NCBI GenBank assembly: GCA_038120095.1
Contig: JAYOKZ010000020.1
Coordinates: forward strand, 1 to 51,804
DNA: 51,804 nucleotides
Reading direction: 5' to 3'
Source of the DNA: UBA2589 sp038120095
Lineage (GTDB): Bacteria > Gemmatimonadota > Gemmatimonadetes > Longimicrobiales > Gaopeijiaceae
A program made the translations under genes and the position numbers. Positions 8,622-17,381 of the stretch are shown here, piece by piece. The notes under the pieces are model-generated. The model was not told the DNA's origin. It was given only the letters and a program-made list of their open reading frames with translations, and did not search any database. How positions within the stretch are numbered: position 1 is the stretch's first letter; the number at the start of each line of letters is the position of its first letter.

Positions 8622-9580
8622 CGGCACGCCCAACTCGTGCCCGAGGCGATATCGATCGTACGAATCACGTCCCAGTGCTCCACATAGGTGATATCGATGA
8701 ACCCGTCCTCCTCCTGAAACTCCTCCGCGAGGGCACTCCCCTCCCACGGAAAGGTTCGGAACGCTTCGCCAACCGCCCTGGCGAGTACGGGATCGAGTCG
8801 ATTCGACACTCCGTACGCGGTGGTCGGGAACGACAGGGACCGGTACAGGACCCGCAGTTCTTCGCGGCTACCGACGCCCCGCGCAAGCACCTGGTCGATC
8901 ACCTGATTCGCCACGGCGGCGGCCTCGTAGTCACCCTGCAGCACGCCGAGGATCGAGTTGTCGTGACGACCCGAGAAGACGACATCGAAGTCCTCGTCCG
9001 CAACGAGCCCGAACTCCGCTTCGAGCAGAACCGAGGGTGCTTTGAACCCACTGTTGGATGTCGGGGAAGTGAACGCAAGAGAACGACCCCGCAGGTCCTC
9101 GACCGTCTGAATATCGCTGTCACGACGCGTCAGCAGTTCCATTTCATATCCAAACGTGCCGTCCGAACGGGCCATCATGGCGATCGGTCGAAAGCCGGCG
9201 CAGTTGACCGCCAGAGGCACGCTTCCGGTGTTGAAGCCGGCTATGTGCAGACGACCGGCACGCATCGCTTCGATCTGGGCGGCGTTGGACTGAACAGGAA
9301 AGAAGAGTACCTCACGGCCGACGCGAGACTCGAGATGCTCCAGAAACGGTGCCCACACGCCGCGGAACTGAGCGGGATCCTCCACGGGCGTGTAGGCGAA
9401 GACGAGAACATCCGGATTCAGTCGGAGCCGCGGCGGAGATGGGTCGGCCACCAGGTCACCGTCCCGATCACAATAGCGCTGGTCCAGGTCACCCCTGGAA
9501 CAGTCCTCGACCAGCGGCCCGGAACACCCCGAAACCGCCCCCAGCAGGCCAAGAACCGCAACCCGAACGAAGAGGGTCAC
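8618..9580 (-). CDS. phnD: PhnD-family phosphonate/phosphite/phosphate-ester binding lipoprotein
   Basis: A 320-residue periplasmic binding protein of the phosphate/phosphite/phosphonate family. The N terminus is a lipoprotein signal with lipobox VSGC. The family hallmarks are present: a FAYTPVEDPAQFRG opening, FPVQSNAAQIEAMRAGRLHIAGFNTGS, and the S-x-T-S-N-S-G-F phosphate-oxyanion loop region (AFTSPTSNSGF). A Cys/Asp-rich insert follows the lipobox (residues about 20-45) and is not usual. GTG 9580 starts four bases after the diesterase stop. Linkage to a diesterase suggests that the ligand is a phosphate ester or diester product rather than a C-P compound, but this is inference. Confidence 0.9.
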   Translation of the reverse strand: MTLFVRVAVLGLLGAVSGCSGPLVEDCSRGDLDQRYCDRDGDLVADPSPPRLRLNPDVLVFAYTPVEDPAQFRGVWAPFLEHLESRVGREVLFFPVQSNAAQIEAMRAGRLHIAGFNTGSVPLAVNCAGFRPIAMMARSDGTFGYEMELLTRRDSDIQTVEDLRGRSLAFTSPTSNSGFKAPSVLLEAEFGLVADEDFDVVFSGRHDNSILGVLQGDYEAAAVANQVIDQVLARGVGSREELRVLYRSLSFPTTAYGVSNRLDPVLARAVGEAFRTFPWEGSALAEEFQEEDGFIDITYVEHWDVIRTIDIASGTSWACR

Positions 9581-9583
9581 AGG

Positions 9584-10561
9584 TCAGGCACCACCGTCGG
9601 CCCGCAGGAATGGAAAAAGATCCGGATTGTCCGTGATGACCCCATCCACCCCGATCTCCTCGAGGAAGTGCCGCATCTCGGCCTCTACCGACGGGAAGCC
9701 CTCACCCGGGTTGCGTGCCCGGAATGTCCACGGCACGACCGTGAGGCCCTGTGCATGCGCACGACTCACAACCGAGGGATCAGCCATGATGAGGTCCTTG
9801 GCCGGTCCGATCCCGGAGACGAAGCCGGCTGCCCGCGCGAGCCCATCCGGTGACAACCACTCGGAGGCGGCGTCCGCCCCTCCGATGAGTAGCGCCAGAG
9901 GAAGACGTGTCCCGTGTTCCCGGCGCAGAATTTCGAGACTGGCCGCGCTGAACGACTGAATGATGACGGGCGTGGCCGGATTCGCGCCCGGCTCCGCCAG
10001 ACCGGCCGCCTCGAGTTCCTCGAGGAGAAGGGCCTCCATGTCGAACCCGAACTCGCCGTACACCTCGGGAGATTTCGTTTCGATGAAGAGACCTGTCCGG
10101 CCCCGTGCGACCTCGACCACATCCCTGAAGGTCGGGACCCGCACACCCGCGAAGGAAGGGTCGAACCAGCTACCGGCGTCGAGGCTTCGGATCTCGTCAA
10201 AGGTGAAGTCACTGACCGGCCAGACACGGGTCGTCTCTCCCTGGACCTCGACCTCTCGATACCGGTCGGGAAAGCGTTCCTCGACGTCGGTGGTCCGCTC
10301 GAGCGTGAGGTCGTGAAACGCGATCAGGACTCCGTCCGCCGTGATGTGCAGATCAGGCTCGATGTAGTCCGCCCCCTGCTCGATGCCGAGTTCGTAGGAG
10401 GCGATCGTATGCTCGGGAGCGTATGCAGAGGCACCGCGGTGCGCTACGAGAATCGGAGACGTCGTTTCGTCGATCTCGGAGGAACACGCAGCGACCGCCA
10501 ACCCGAGCACGGCCACCGGCAGGACTGTCCGCGACATGCATCTTCGTTCGTGGCGCGCCAT
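9584..10561 (-). CDS. Glycerophosphodiester phosphodiesterase, exported lipoprotein (GlpQ/UgpQ type)
   Basis: A 325-residue GDPD-family enzyme that hydrolyses glycerophosphodiesters to glycerol-3-phosphate and an alcohol. The TIM-barrel motifs are complete: AHRGASAYAPEHT, YIEPDLH with the Glu and Asp metal ligands, FHDLTLERTTD, and a closing GVDGVITDNPDLF. The N terminus carries a lipobox (LAVAAC), which places the enzyme outside the inner membrane. ATG 10561 has an AGAGG sequence before it; an internal ATG at 10537 would also leave the lipobox intact. It lies 22 bp after the histidine phosphatase and 3 bp before phnD, so enzyme and importer are probably made together. Confidence 0.92.
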   Translation of the reverse strand: MARHERRCMSRTVLPVAVLGLAVAACSSEIDETTSPILVAHRGASAYAPEHTIASYELGIEQGADYIEPDLHITADGVLIAFHDLTLERTTDVEERFPDRYREVEVQGETTRVWPVSDFTFDEIRSLDAGSWFDPSFAGVRVPTFRDVVEVARGRTGLFIETKSPEVYGEFGFDMEALLLEELEAAGLAEPGANPATPVIIQSFSAASLEILRREHGTRLPLALLIGGADAASEWLSPDGLARAAGFVSGIGPAKDLIMADPSVVSRAHAQGLTVVPWTFRARNPGEGFPSVEAEMRHFLEEIGVDGVITDNPDLFPFLRADGGA

Positions 10562-10582
10562 GGGGAGCCTCTTGGGTGGCCG

Positions 10583-11188
10583 TCAGGGATCGTCGTCGAA
10601 GATGGGCGGGTCCGCGGCTGGGGGCCAATCGAACGAACGCATCTGACCCGTCGCGAGTTCCCCGACCTCTCGATGGCGACTCAACGGCGCTCCCCGCGAT
10701 CCGCAGATCAGGGCAGACGCCACATCACCGTGAGTCACGAGAATCAGTGTGCCCGCCGCAGAACCCCGGTAGCGCTCGTGCATCAGACTCTGAACGCGAG
10801 ACCATACGAGCTCGACGCTTTCCACCCCCCAGCGACGATGCGTCGGGTCCTGTCGATCGACCTCCCAGACGGAGTCGTACCGCTCGTCGGACAACATCTC
10901 CAGCTCACCGAAGGCGCGCTCGATGAGTCGATCGTCGACCTCGACGGTCGCTCCGACCAGGCCGGCGACGATCTCGGCCGTCTCGCGCGCGCGTAACAGA
11001 GGAGACGATACGACGGCCAACGGTTCGCTCAGGTCCTCGAGGGTCCCTCCAATCGTCTCCCGCACCTGCTGCCGACCCTCGGTGGTCAGCCCGTAGCGCT
11101 CACCTGCGTTCGCCATGGAGCTGGCAATCAGTCCCCGGTCATTCGCCCGGCTTCGGCCGTGGCGCAGTACGAAGAACTGTCGTGACAT
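10583..11188 (-). CDS. Histidine phosphatase family protein
   Basis: A 201-residue member of the phosphoglycerate-mutase-like histidine phosphatases. The catalytic VLRHGRSRAN motif supplies the phospho-acceptor His near residue 10; the second Arg is in SSPLLRARETAEI, and the second His is in ILVTHGDVASAL. There is no signal peptide, so it acts in the cytoplasm. It is the first gene of a minus-strand series ending in a PhnDCE importer, with a divergent promoter region before it. It could dephosphorylate the imported ester, but the family is broad and the substrate is unknown. Confidence 0.87.
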   Translation of the reverse strand: MSRQFFVLRHGRSRANDRGLIASSMANAGERYGLTTEGRQQVRETIGGTLEDLSEPLAVVSSPLLRARETAEIVAGLVGATVEVDDRLIERAFGELEMLSDERYDSVWEVDRQDPTHRRWGVESVELVWSRVQSLMHERYRGSAAGTLILVTHGDVASALICGSRGAPLSRHREVGELATGQMRSFDWPPAADPPIFDDDP

Positions 11189-11330
11189 GGGTCGCGGTAC
11201 CCCCTCGCTGCAGTGTGGTTGCGCCGCCGGCTATTGCGAAGCGCTGTTGGCCCAAGTCCTATGATGATCGGATGCGGCCCCGCTGAGACTCGTGGCTGCA
11301 CGCATCATTTCTGGAAGGAGTTCCGCTCGG

Positions 11331-13616
11331 ATGGATCGCGCCTCGACCTGCACCCTTTCCCTGGCTCTGGCTGCCTTCTGCACCGCCCCGATCTCGGCGC
11401 AGCAATTTGGTGGGCCGATCGCCATCAGCGGAGACCAGATTCTCGTCGGGGAAGCCGGGAATCAGACCCTCTCCGGAATCGTCCATGTCTTCGCGGATGA
11501 CAACGGTTCGTGGCGCGAAACCAACCAGATTCGCGTGACGGACGTAGCGCGCTCGCCCGACGGCTTCGGTCGAGCCATTGCAGCGGACGGAACGACCCTC
11601 GTCGCAGGTGCTCCGATCGAAGGAGCCACCTATGTGTTCGAGCGCTCGCCCGGTGGTGAGTGGGGTGAGCCCGAGAGGGTGCCTGGACCTGCCGATTCGA
11701 ACTTCGGCGCGGCCGTCGCCCTCACCGAACAGTTCATCGTCATCTCGGCGCCGGCGGAAGGTGCGGGTGCGGTGTACCTGTACGAGCGATCTTCCCTTCA
11801 GAGCCCGACGCGGCTGACGGCACCCGACGATGTCGAGGGTGCGTTTGGCGCCGTACTGGCAACCGACGGTACCCATCTCCTCATCGGTGCCCCGGGGCCA
11901 CGAGCCGCTGCTGGTACGATTCATACCTACACCCTCGACGGCCTCGACGCTCTGGGGCCACTTATCACCACCGACCTTCCCGACCGCTCGGCGTACGGCA
12001 CTGCACTCGCCGTCCATGACGGGGTCGCCTATGTCGGCTCGCCAGGGTTCGACGCCCGAGCCGGGGCCGTCTTCGTGTTCGAATTCGGCGAATCCGGGTG
12101 GACGGAGTCGGCTCCTCTCCGTCCCGTCATCGCCGCCCGGAATACCCAGTTTGGTGCTTCGCTCGCGGCGGAAGAGGACGGTTTGTGGATCGGTGCGCCC
12201 GGAGCGAACGAAGGTTCGGGTGTTCTGTACCACCTCGGTTACGCACAGGGCCTGCCGCAAATCGCCATGATGGCGAGCGAGACGGCTGGTGAGGGGGCAG
12301 GATTCGGAGGGTCGATCACCTCGGTCGGTGCGACCATGGCCGTCGGTGCGTTAGGGGTCGACGAGCGAGCCGGTGCGGCCGTGATCTTCAGGGGTTCGAG
12401 CGAGCAGGGAACAGTCATCAACGAAGCGCGGGGGTTCCCCTCGATCACCGGTGACGAGATCGAGTGCTCGGACGGCCAGGCGGACGTGTTCGAATGCGAG
12501 AGCGTCAACATCGTGTCGTTCGTGCCCATCAACGAAATCGGAGGCGCGAGAGGCACGCGTGTGAACGACATCTGGGGCTGGGCCGACCCGCAGAGCGGTA
12601 TCGAGTACGCGATCGTCGGCCGCACGAACGGGACATCGTTCGTCGACCTCAGCAACCCGTCACGTCCGGTCTACGTCGGGGATCTCCCGAAGACCCCCGG
12701 TTCACGAAGCGCGATCTGGCGGGACATGAAGGTCTACCGCGATCACGTCTATATCGTGGCCGACGGGGCCGGCGCGCATGGGGTTCAGGTTTTCGACCTC
12801 AAGGAACTGCGACGGTTCGAGGGCGAACCCATCACCTTCGAGGAGACGTTCCACTACGATGGGATCCACAGTGCCCACAACATCGTGATCAACGAAGATA
12901 CGGGCTTCGCGTACACCGTTGGAAACAGCGCCGGTGGTGAAACGTGCGGTGGTGGTTTCCACATGCTCGATCTCGAGAACCCATCTCGGCCGACCTTCGG
13001 AGGATGCTTTGCCGACACCAACACCGGGCGGCGCCTCACCGGTTACTCCCACGATGCTCAGTGTGTCGTGTATCACGGGCCCGACACCGAGCACACGGGC
13101 AAGGAGATCTGCCTCGGATCGAACGAAACCGCGCTCAGCATCTCGGATATGACCGACAAGTCCGCCCCCCGAGCGCTTTCGAGCGCGTCGTACCCGAATG
13201 TGGCCTACGCACACCAGGGTTGGCTCACCGACGATCACCGCTACTTCTACATGAACGATGAGGGTGACGAGCCCAGCGGGCTGGTCGAAGGCACCCGGAC
13301 CCTCGTGTGGGACGTACAGGACCTCGACGATCCCATCCTGGTCTACGAGTACATCGCCGAGACGACCGCCACGGACCACAACCTCTACATCGTCGGCGAC
13401 AGAATGTACCAGTCGAACTACGACGCGGGCTTCCGTGTTCTCGATATTTCCGAGCCGGAGCGCCCCGTCGAGATCGGGTATTTCGACACCTCCCCGTACC
13501 AGGGCGGCGCATCGTGGAGCAACTATCCGTACTTCGAAAGCGGGATCATCGCGGTGACCGGAACCGGCGATGGTCTCTTCATTCTGAAGGACGTGTCGCG
13601 ACGACTCATCAGTTGA
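11331..13616 (+). CDS. Secreted choice-of-anchor B protein with FG-GAP and LVIVP repeats
   Basis: A 761-residue exported protein. The signal peptide (ends SAQQ, about residue 24) is preceded by a clear GGAAGGAG ten bases before ATG 11331. Residues ~25-370 form repeated units of the type 'G.ALA.....L.IGAPG....G...VF', which are FG-GAP-like beta-propeller blades. The second half, from about residue 400, has the choice-of-anchor B/LVIVP layout with repeated FVDLSNPSRPVYVGDL-like and VLDISEPERPVEIGYF units, another propeller. An ECSDGQADVFECESVNIVSFVP stretch containing two cysteines joins the halves. No catalytic residues are seen. Such proteins are abundant in Gemmatimonadota-like and marine bacteria; the function is unknown. 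Confidence 0.85.
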   Translation: MDRASTCTLSLALAAFCTAPISAQQFGGPIAISGDQILVGEAGNQTLSGIVHVFADDNGSWRETNQIRVTDVARSPDGFGRAIAADGTTLVAGAPIEGATYVFERSPGGEWGEPERVPGPADSNFGAAVALTEQFIVISAPAEGAGAVYLYERSSLQSPTRLTAPDDVEGAFGAVLATDGTHLLIGAPGPRAAAGTIHTYTLDGLDALGPLITTDLPDRSAYGTALAVHDGVAYVGSPGFDARAGAVFVFEFGESGWTESAPLRPVIAARNTQFGASLAAEEDGLWIGAPGANEGSGVLYHLGYAQGLPQIAMMASETAGEGAGFGGSITSVGATMAVGALGVDERAGAAVIFRGSSEQGTVINEARGFPSITGDEIECSDGQADVFECESVNIVSFVPINEIGGARGTRVNDIWGWADPQSGIEYAIVGRTNGTSFVDLSNPSRPVYVGDLPKTPGSRSAIWRDMKVYRDHVYIVADGAGAHGVQVFDLKELRRFEGEPITFEETFHYDGIHSAHNIVINEDTGFAYTVGNSAGGETCGGGFHMLDLENPSRPTFGGCFADTNTGRRLTGYSHDAQCVVYHGPDTEHTGKEICLGSNETALSISDMTDKSAPRALSSASYPNVAYAHQGWLTDDHRYFYMNDEGDEPSGLVEGTRTLVWDVQDLDDPILVYEYIAETTATDHNLYIVGDRMYQSNYDAGFRVLDISEPERPVEIGYFDTSPYQGGASWSNYPYFESGIIAVTGTGDGLFILKDVSRRLIS

Positions 13617-13767
13617 CCAGTCGGGAGGTCCGGCCGATGAAGCGACCTCACCATCGTCCGATGGCCTGCTCCACGCCGGGATGGTCTGCGCGTCCGGGCG
13701 AGGGTCGCGCTCCGGGTGGATGCGTGATTGGAGAGGGCACTGCCTGCACCACAGCCGCAGAGCTTCC

Positions 13768-16200
13768 ATGTCGCTAGTATCCACCGCCCCACGCCGGCTT
13801 GGATCAGTCTTCAGCGACCCGATCCTGATCGTCCTTACAGCTTTGGGCCTGCTTCGACTCGTGATCCCGGAAACGGTGATCGAAGGGATGCCGGGCGTCA
13901 TCGGATGGAGCCTGTCGTACTGGGGCTGGGCCGCACTGTCCTCGGCAGCCGCGGCCGTCGCGCCGTGGCTGACTGCCGGGATCACGAAAGAGGGTCGCGC
14001 TGGGGTGTTCTGGGCTCTCTGGTCGGGTGCGCTGACCATTTGGACCCTCAACTGGATCATCTATTCCATCAGTTCAGGGATGGTTCGCGACGTCGTGACG
14101 GACATCGCGTGGGGCGCAGGCAGCGGCATGCTGCTCGTCGCGCTGAACCTGCGACCTCACGAAATCGACCAGAGCCCCGGTCGCGAGGCACGGGATCTGA
14201 CGAACATGGTCGCGGCAGCCGCACTCACCTGTGGCATGCTCCTGTATTTCGTCGGTGTCAGTGCGGTCGTGGTCCCGTCGGAGTATCGGGGCGGAGTACC
14301 CTCATACTACCTCTATGCCCTCTTGGACACCGTCCTTCTGGCGGTCAGCTTGAAGTTCTGGGCGTCATCGCGTGGCAGCGATCAGGGTCGCTGGTCGCCG
14401 ACATACGCCATTCTCGGAATCACCTTTGCATGGTCTCTGCTCACCGGCATCGTCGAATTGTGGGGAGTGGAGACGCCCCGAATCGCCGACGCATTCTGGT
14501 ATCCCACCATCCTCGGATTCCTCGCGGCAGGTCGAGGTCGCCTCGTCGCGGCCACCGGAAACCCGAGCGACCAGTCCACGAGCCCACCGCGCCACCTCCA
14601 GAATCAGACCAGCCCAGGACTGTTGATCACGCTGGTCTTTCTCACCCCGGTCGCACACATCCTGCTGACCCTGGGTGGAAATCTCGATCCGGCAGGAGAG
14701 ACCCTGAGAGGAACGGTCGCGGTCGGTCTCGGGATTGCCCTGTTCTGTCTCGCTGCAGTGCGCTATCGACTCGCAACGGAGATGTGGGGATTGACACCCT
14801 ACGCGCTGCAGTGGCTACCTCGCGTGCCGGGAGTCCTCGAGGGACTGAACAGAATGGGGCTGGGAGTCCTTGTCACCAGTATGGACGGACGCCCACTCGT
14901 ATCTGATGGCTCCTGGGGTCTTGCTTCAGGGGGGGCAGATCGAAGTCGCAGATTGGGTGATCGACTTCGGCCCCTGGTTCAGGCGGCAACCCGACCAGAA
15001 ACGCGCGGGCAGCAGGTCGCTCTGGATGTCACGGTGGTTCTGGAGGACGGCGACGAGCCCACGCCCCTGACCATCGTGCGCCCAGGTCCCGACGCCGAGG
15101 TCGTTCTCGTGGTCCGTTGGGATGGTGAAGCCCGGGACCGATGGATGTCCTCCTCGGGAGAAATTCTGCTTCAGCGATGGGCCGAATTGCTGGAGGAGTT
15201 AGCGGCCGAACTGGTGGAACGTGTTCGCGCCGCCTCTGGGCCGGATGGCGGTCCTCTGGACCTCACGTCCGATACCGTTCACGGCATGCTCAGTCCCGTG
15301 GCACTGGGTCACCCACCGCAAGACATCACGACCGGCATCACCCTCGCAGATATCGTGCGGTCGTCCCGGCCGGACCTCGCAGTAATCGAGGAGGACTCCG
15401 TTCGGGTGGATGCGGACGCATTCCATCTGAAGGCGATTCTTGCCAGCGTACTGGACCCGGCCTTCGAGCCTGCCGGAATTGCCGTGCAGGAACTGTATCT
15501 GGATCGAGTCACCGCAAGTGAACTCGGCGCCCGAGCGCCCGGAACCTTCGGACGCGTCAGCGCACGGATGCCTGACCACCCGGCGCTCGAACACCTCGTC
15601 ACGAGGTCATTCCCCGCTTCGGCGGACCTCACCACCATTCGACTCCTCCTGGCAGATCGCGCTCTCAGGCGTGTCGGAGGCTCCGTAACCGTGGAAAGTG
15701 TCGCCGGCGACTCCGAGAAGATCCTCACCGTCCTCGTTCCGGCCGGCGCGACGTCGGGTGCGGAACCGCATCCAAGTACGGGAATGCGCGACGACGATCA
15801 GAATCGGGCTGACGATGACGCGAACGGCTCCGGCCCCACCGTTCTGCTCGTCGACGACGACCCCGACCTGCGCGATACCCTCGAGATGTGTGTCCGCTCG
15901 TTCGGCTTCAATGCGAAGGTAGCCGACTCGGGCGAGCAGGCGCTCGAACTGCTCGAGGGCACTGATGACATTGCTGTCGTGCTCACGGATCAGGACATGA
16001 CCGGCATGTCAGGCACCGCGCTGCTGTCTCACATTCGGCAGCTATCCGATGATCTGCCGGTCGTGCTGATGACCGGACACCTGAGCGACGGCACGGTCGA
16101 CCCGAATACCCGACCGTTCGATGCGGTGCTTCCCAAGCCCTTCAAGCTGGACGAACTGGAGCGCTGTTTACGAGAGTTGACCGCCCGACCAGCCTCCTAG
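13768..16200 (+). CDS. Membrane pseudokinase-receiver hybrid (degenerate histidine kinase fused to a response-regulator domain)
   Basis: An 810-residue hybrid. Residues ~15-330 hold about eight to ten hydrophobic segments. A soluble part follows, with a helical stretch around 15180-15240 where a DHp helix would be expected but no H-box histidine, and then a region (about residues 545-660) that keeps the outline of a HATPase_c fold (ending GGSVTVESVAGDSEKILTVLVPAG) but lacks N, G1 and G2 boxes. The C-terminal receiver (about 690-806) is intact: VLLVDDDPD, phospho-acceptor Asp741 in LTDQDM, and LPKPF lysine. Kinase activity is therefore unlikely; it may take phosphate from another kinase. ATG 13768 is chosen for the membrane start. 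Its stop overlaps that of the convergent porin. Confidence 0.75.
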   Translation: MSLVSTAPRRLGSVFSDPILIVLTALGLLRLVIPETVIEGMPGVIGWSLSYWGWAALSSAAAAVAPWLTAGITKEGRAGVFWALWSGALTIWTLNWIIYSISSGMVRDVVTDIAWGAGSGMLLVALNLRPHEIDQSPGREARDLTNMVAAAALTCGMLLYFVGVSAVVVPSEYRGGVPSYYLYALLDTVLLAVSLKFWASSRGSDQGRWSPTYAILGITFAWSLLTGIVELWGVETPRIADAFWYPTILGFLAAGRGRLVAATGNPSDQSTSPPRHLQNQTSPGLLITLVFLTPVAHILLTLGGNLDPAGETLRGTVAVGLGIALFCLAAVRYRLATEMWGLTPYALQWLPRVPGVLEGLNRMGLGVLVTSMDGRPLVSDGSWGLASGGADRSRRLGDRLRPLVQAATRPETRGQQVALDVTVVLEDGDEPTPLTIVRPGPDAEVVLVVRWDGEARDRWMSSSGEILLQRWAELLEELAAELVERVRAASGPDGGPLDLTSDTVHGMLSPVALGHPPQDITTGITLADIVRSSRPDLAVIEEDSVRVDADAFHLKAILASVLDPAFEPAGIAVQELYLDRVTASELGARAPGTFGRVSARMPDHPALEHLVTRSFPASADLTTIRLLLADRALRRVGGSVTVESVAGDSEKILTVLVPAGATSGAEPHPSTGMRDDDQNRADDDANGSGPTVLLVDDDPDLRDTLEMCVRSFGFNAKVADSGEQALELLEGTDDIAVVLTDQDMTGMSGTALLSHIRQLSDDLPVVLMTGHLSDGTVDPNTRPFDAVLPKPFKLDELERCLRELTARPAS

Positions 16201-17342
16201 AAAACCGCTGAAATCTGTGCAATGAGCGCGTTCTGCGTCGGATCATCGCCCTGCGTGAACTCTGTACGCTGCCACCCGACTCGGAAGATCGACTCCCGAG
16301 TCATACGGTAGCCGATGGTCGTCTCCACCCGGCGAACATCGTCGTCCCAATCCCGAAGGCCCGACATACCGGGGACCGTGATGCCACCGAAGTCCATCAC
16401 TTCGCCTCGGGCCGCCAGGAACACGGAAGGCGAAACCCAGCGTCGACCCTCCAGATAACCCCCCTTCACGGCGACGCGCTCCTGAACGTTTTCCAGTTCG
16501 TAGCTGTTGGTATACGCCTCACCGAAAAGCTCATAGCGATCCCGACTGATCTCGATATCGATCCCGAGGTAGCGCTGGTCATGGTCTTCCGGGTTCGCGA
16601 TCACGGGGCCGTCGATATCGGATGCGGGCCTCGATTCCCCGATGTAGGCCCCCTTGGCACCGGAAAGACCCACGATCACACCGAGCGCAGGACTGTATCC
16701 CACCCTGCCGATCCACTGGAGGCCGGGCGTATTGAGCGGCCCGAGTGGATTCGACAGAGAGCCGGAGGTAACGCCGAGGGCATAACTGAGGTCACCCGCT
16801 GAACCCAGTAACTCCCACATGATGTTCCAGCACGCGTCGTACAGAATCGGCACGTCCCGCTGGTTATCCACTTTCCTGCGCATGAAGTCAGTCGGTGTCG
16901 CCCGACCCCCGTTGTCCATCGTCGTGCGAAATGACCTGAGCATCGGAATGCCCACGAGCCCGCTCTGATTGAAATAGGAAGACCTCATGCCAAACGTCCC
17001 GACCGACGTCGGAGACAGGCCGACTCGAGCACCCAGCCACTCCTTTCCGAGGAGTTCATTCACGACCACGTATGCGCCATTGACGCGCGCCCGAGCCTCC
17101 AGATCAAAAAGAAGCTCCGCAAAAACACCCACTCGATCATTCATCCAATGCTGCGCGAACAGGCGCAGTCGGACCTCGTTGAACGTGTCGTCCCCGCGAA
17201 TTTGCCGGTTCCATGGCTCGTCATATCCGCGGACGGCCGCGAGGTCGATCTGGCCCCAGAAGTCCATCTGACCGGACACCTGTGTGGGCCACCACCCGGC
17301 CAGCAAGGCACAGAAGGCGATGTTTCGCATCGTTCGTGACAT
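16197..17342 (-). CDS. Outer-membrane porin-like beta-barrel protein
   Basis: A 381-residue exported protein with a signal peptide (cleavage near VSGQ, about residue 24). Alternating polar/aromatic strands run throughout, and it ends in a terminal Phe (AQISAVF), the BAM recognition feature of outer-membrane barrels. It has no plug domain, so a passive channel is more likely than a TonB receptor. ATG 17342 follows GGGAGGAG at good spacing. It starts 39 bp after the sensor kinase on the same strand, so it is likely the third gene of a cupredoxin-kinase-porin operon. The solute is unknown. Its stop codon shares CTAG with the convergent pseudokinase gene. Confidence 0.75.
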   Translation of the reverse strand: MSRTMRNIAFCALLAGWWPTQVSGQMDFWGQIDLAAVRGYDEPWNRQIRGDDTFNEVRLRLFAQHWMNDRVGVFAELLFDLEARARVNGAYVVVNELLGKEWLGARVGLSPTSVGTFGMRSSYFNQSGLVGIPMLRSFRTTMDNGGRATPTDFMRRKVDNQRDVPILYDACWNIMWELLGSAGDLSYALGVTSGSLSNPLGPLNTPGLQWIGRVGYSPALGVIVGLSGAKGAYIGESRPASDIDGPVIANPEDHDQRYLGIDIEISRDRYELFGEAYTNSYELENVQERVAVKGGYLEGRRWVSPSVFLAARGEVMDFGGITVPGMSGLRDWDDDVRRVETTIGYRMTRESIFRVGWQRTEFTQGDDPTQNALIAQISAVF

Positions 17343-17381
17343 AATGGACTCTCCTCCCGGCAGGAAATTCGGGATCTGTAC

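Noticed and set aside
11189..11330. Pho-box upstream of the phosphorus operon
   Set aside because: No pair of CTGTCAT-like heptamers at the right spacing was found; a TATGAT at 11260-11265 lacks a well-spaced -35.
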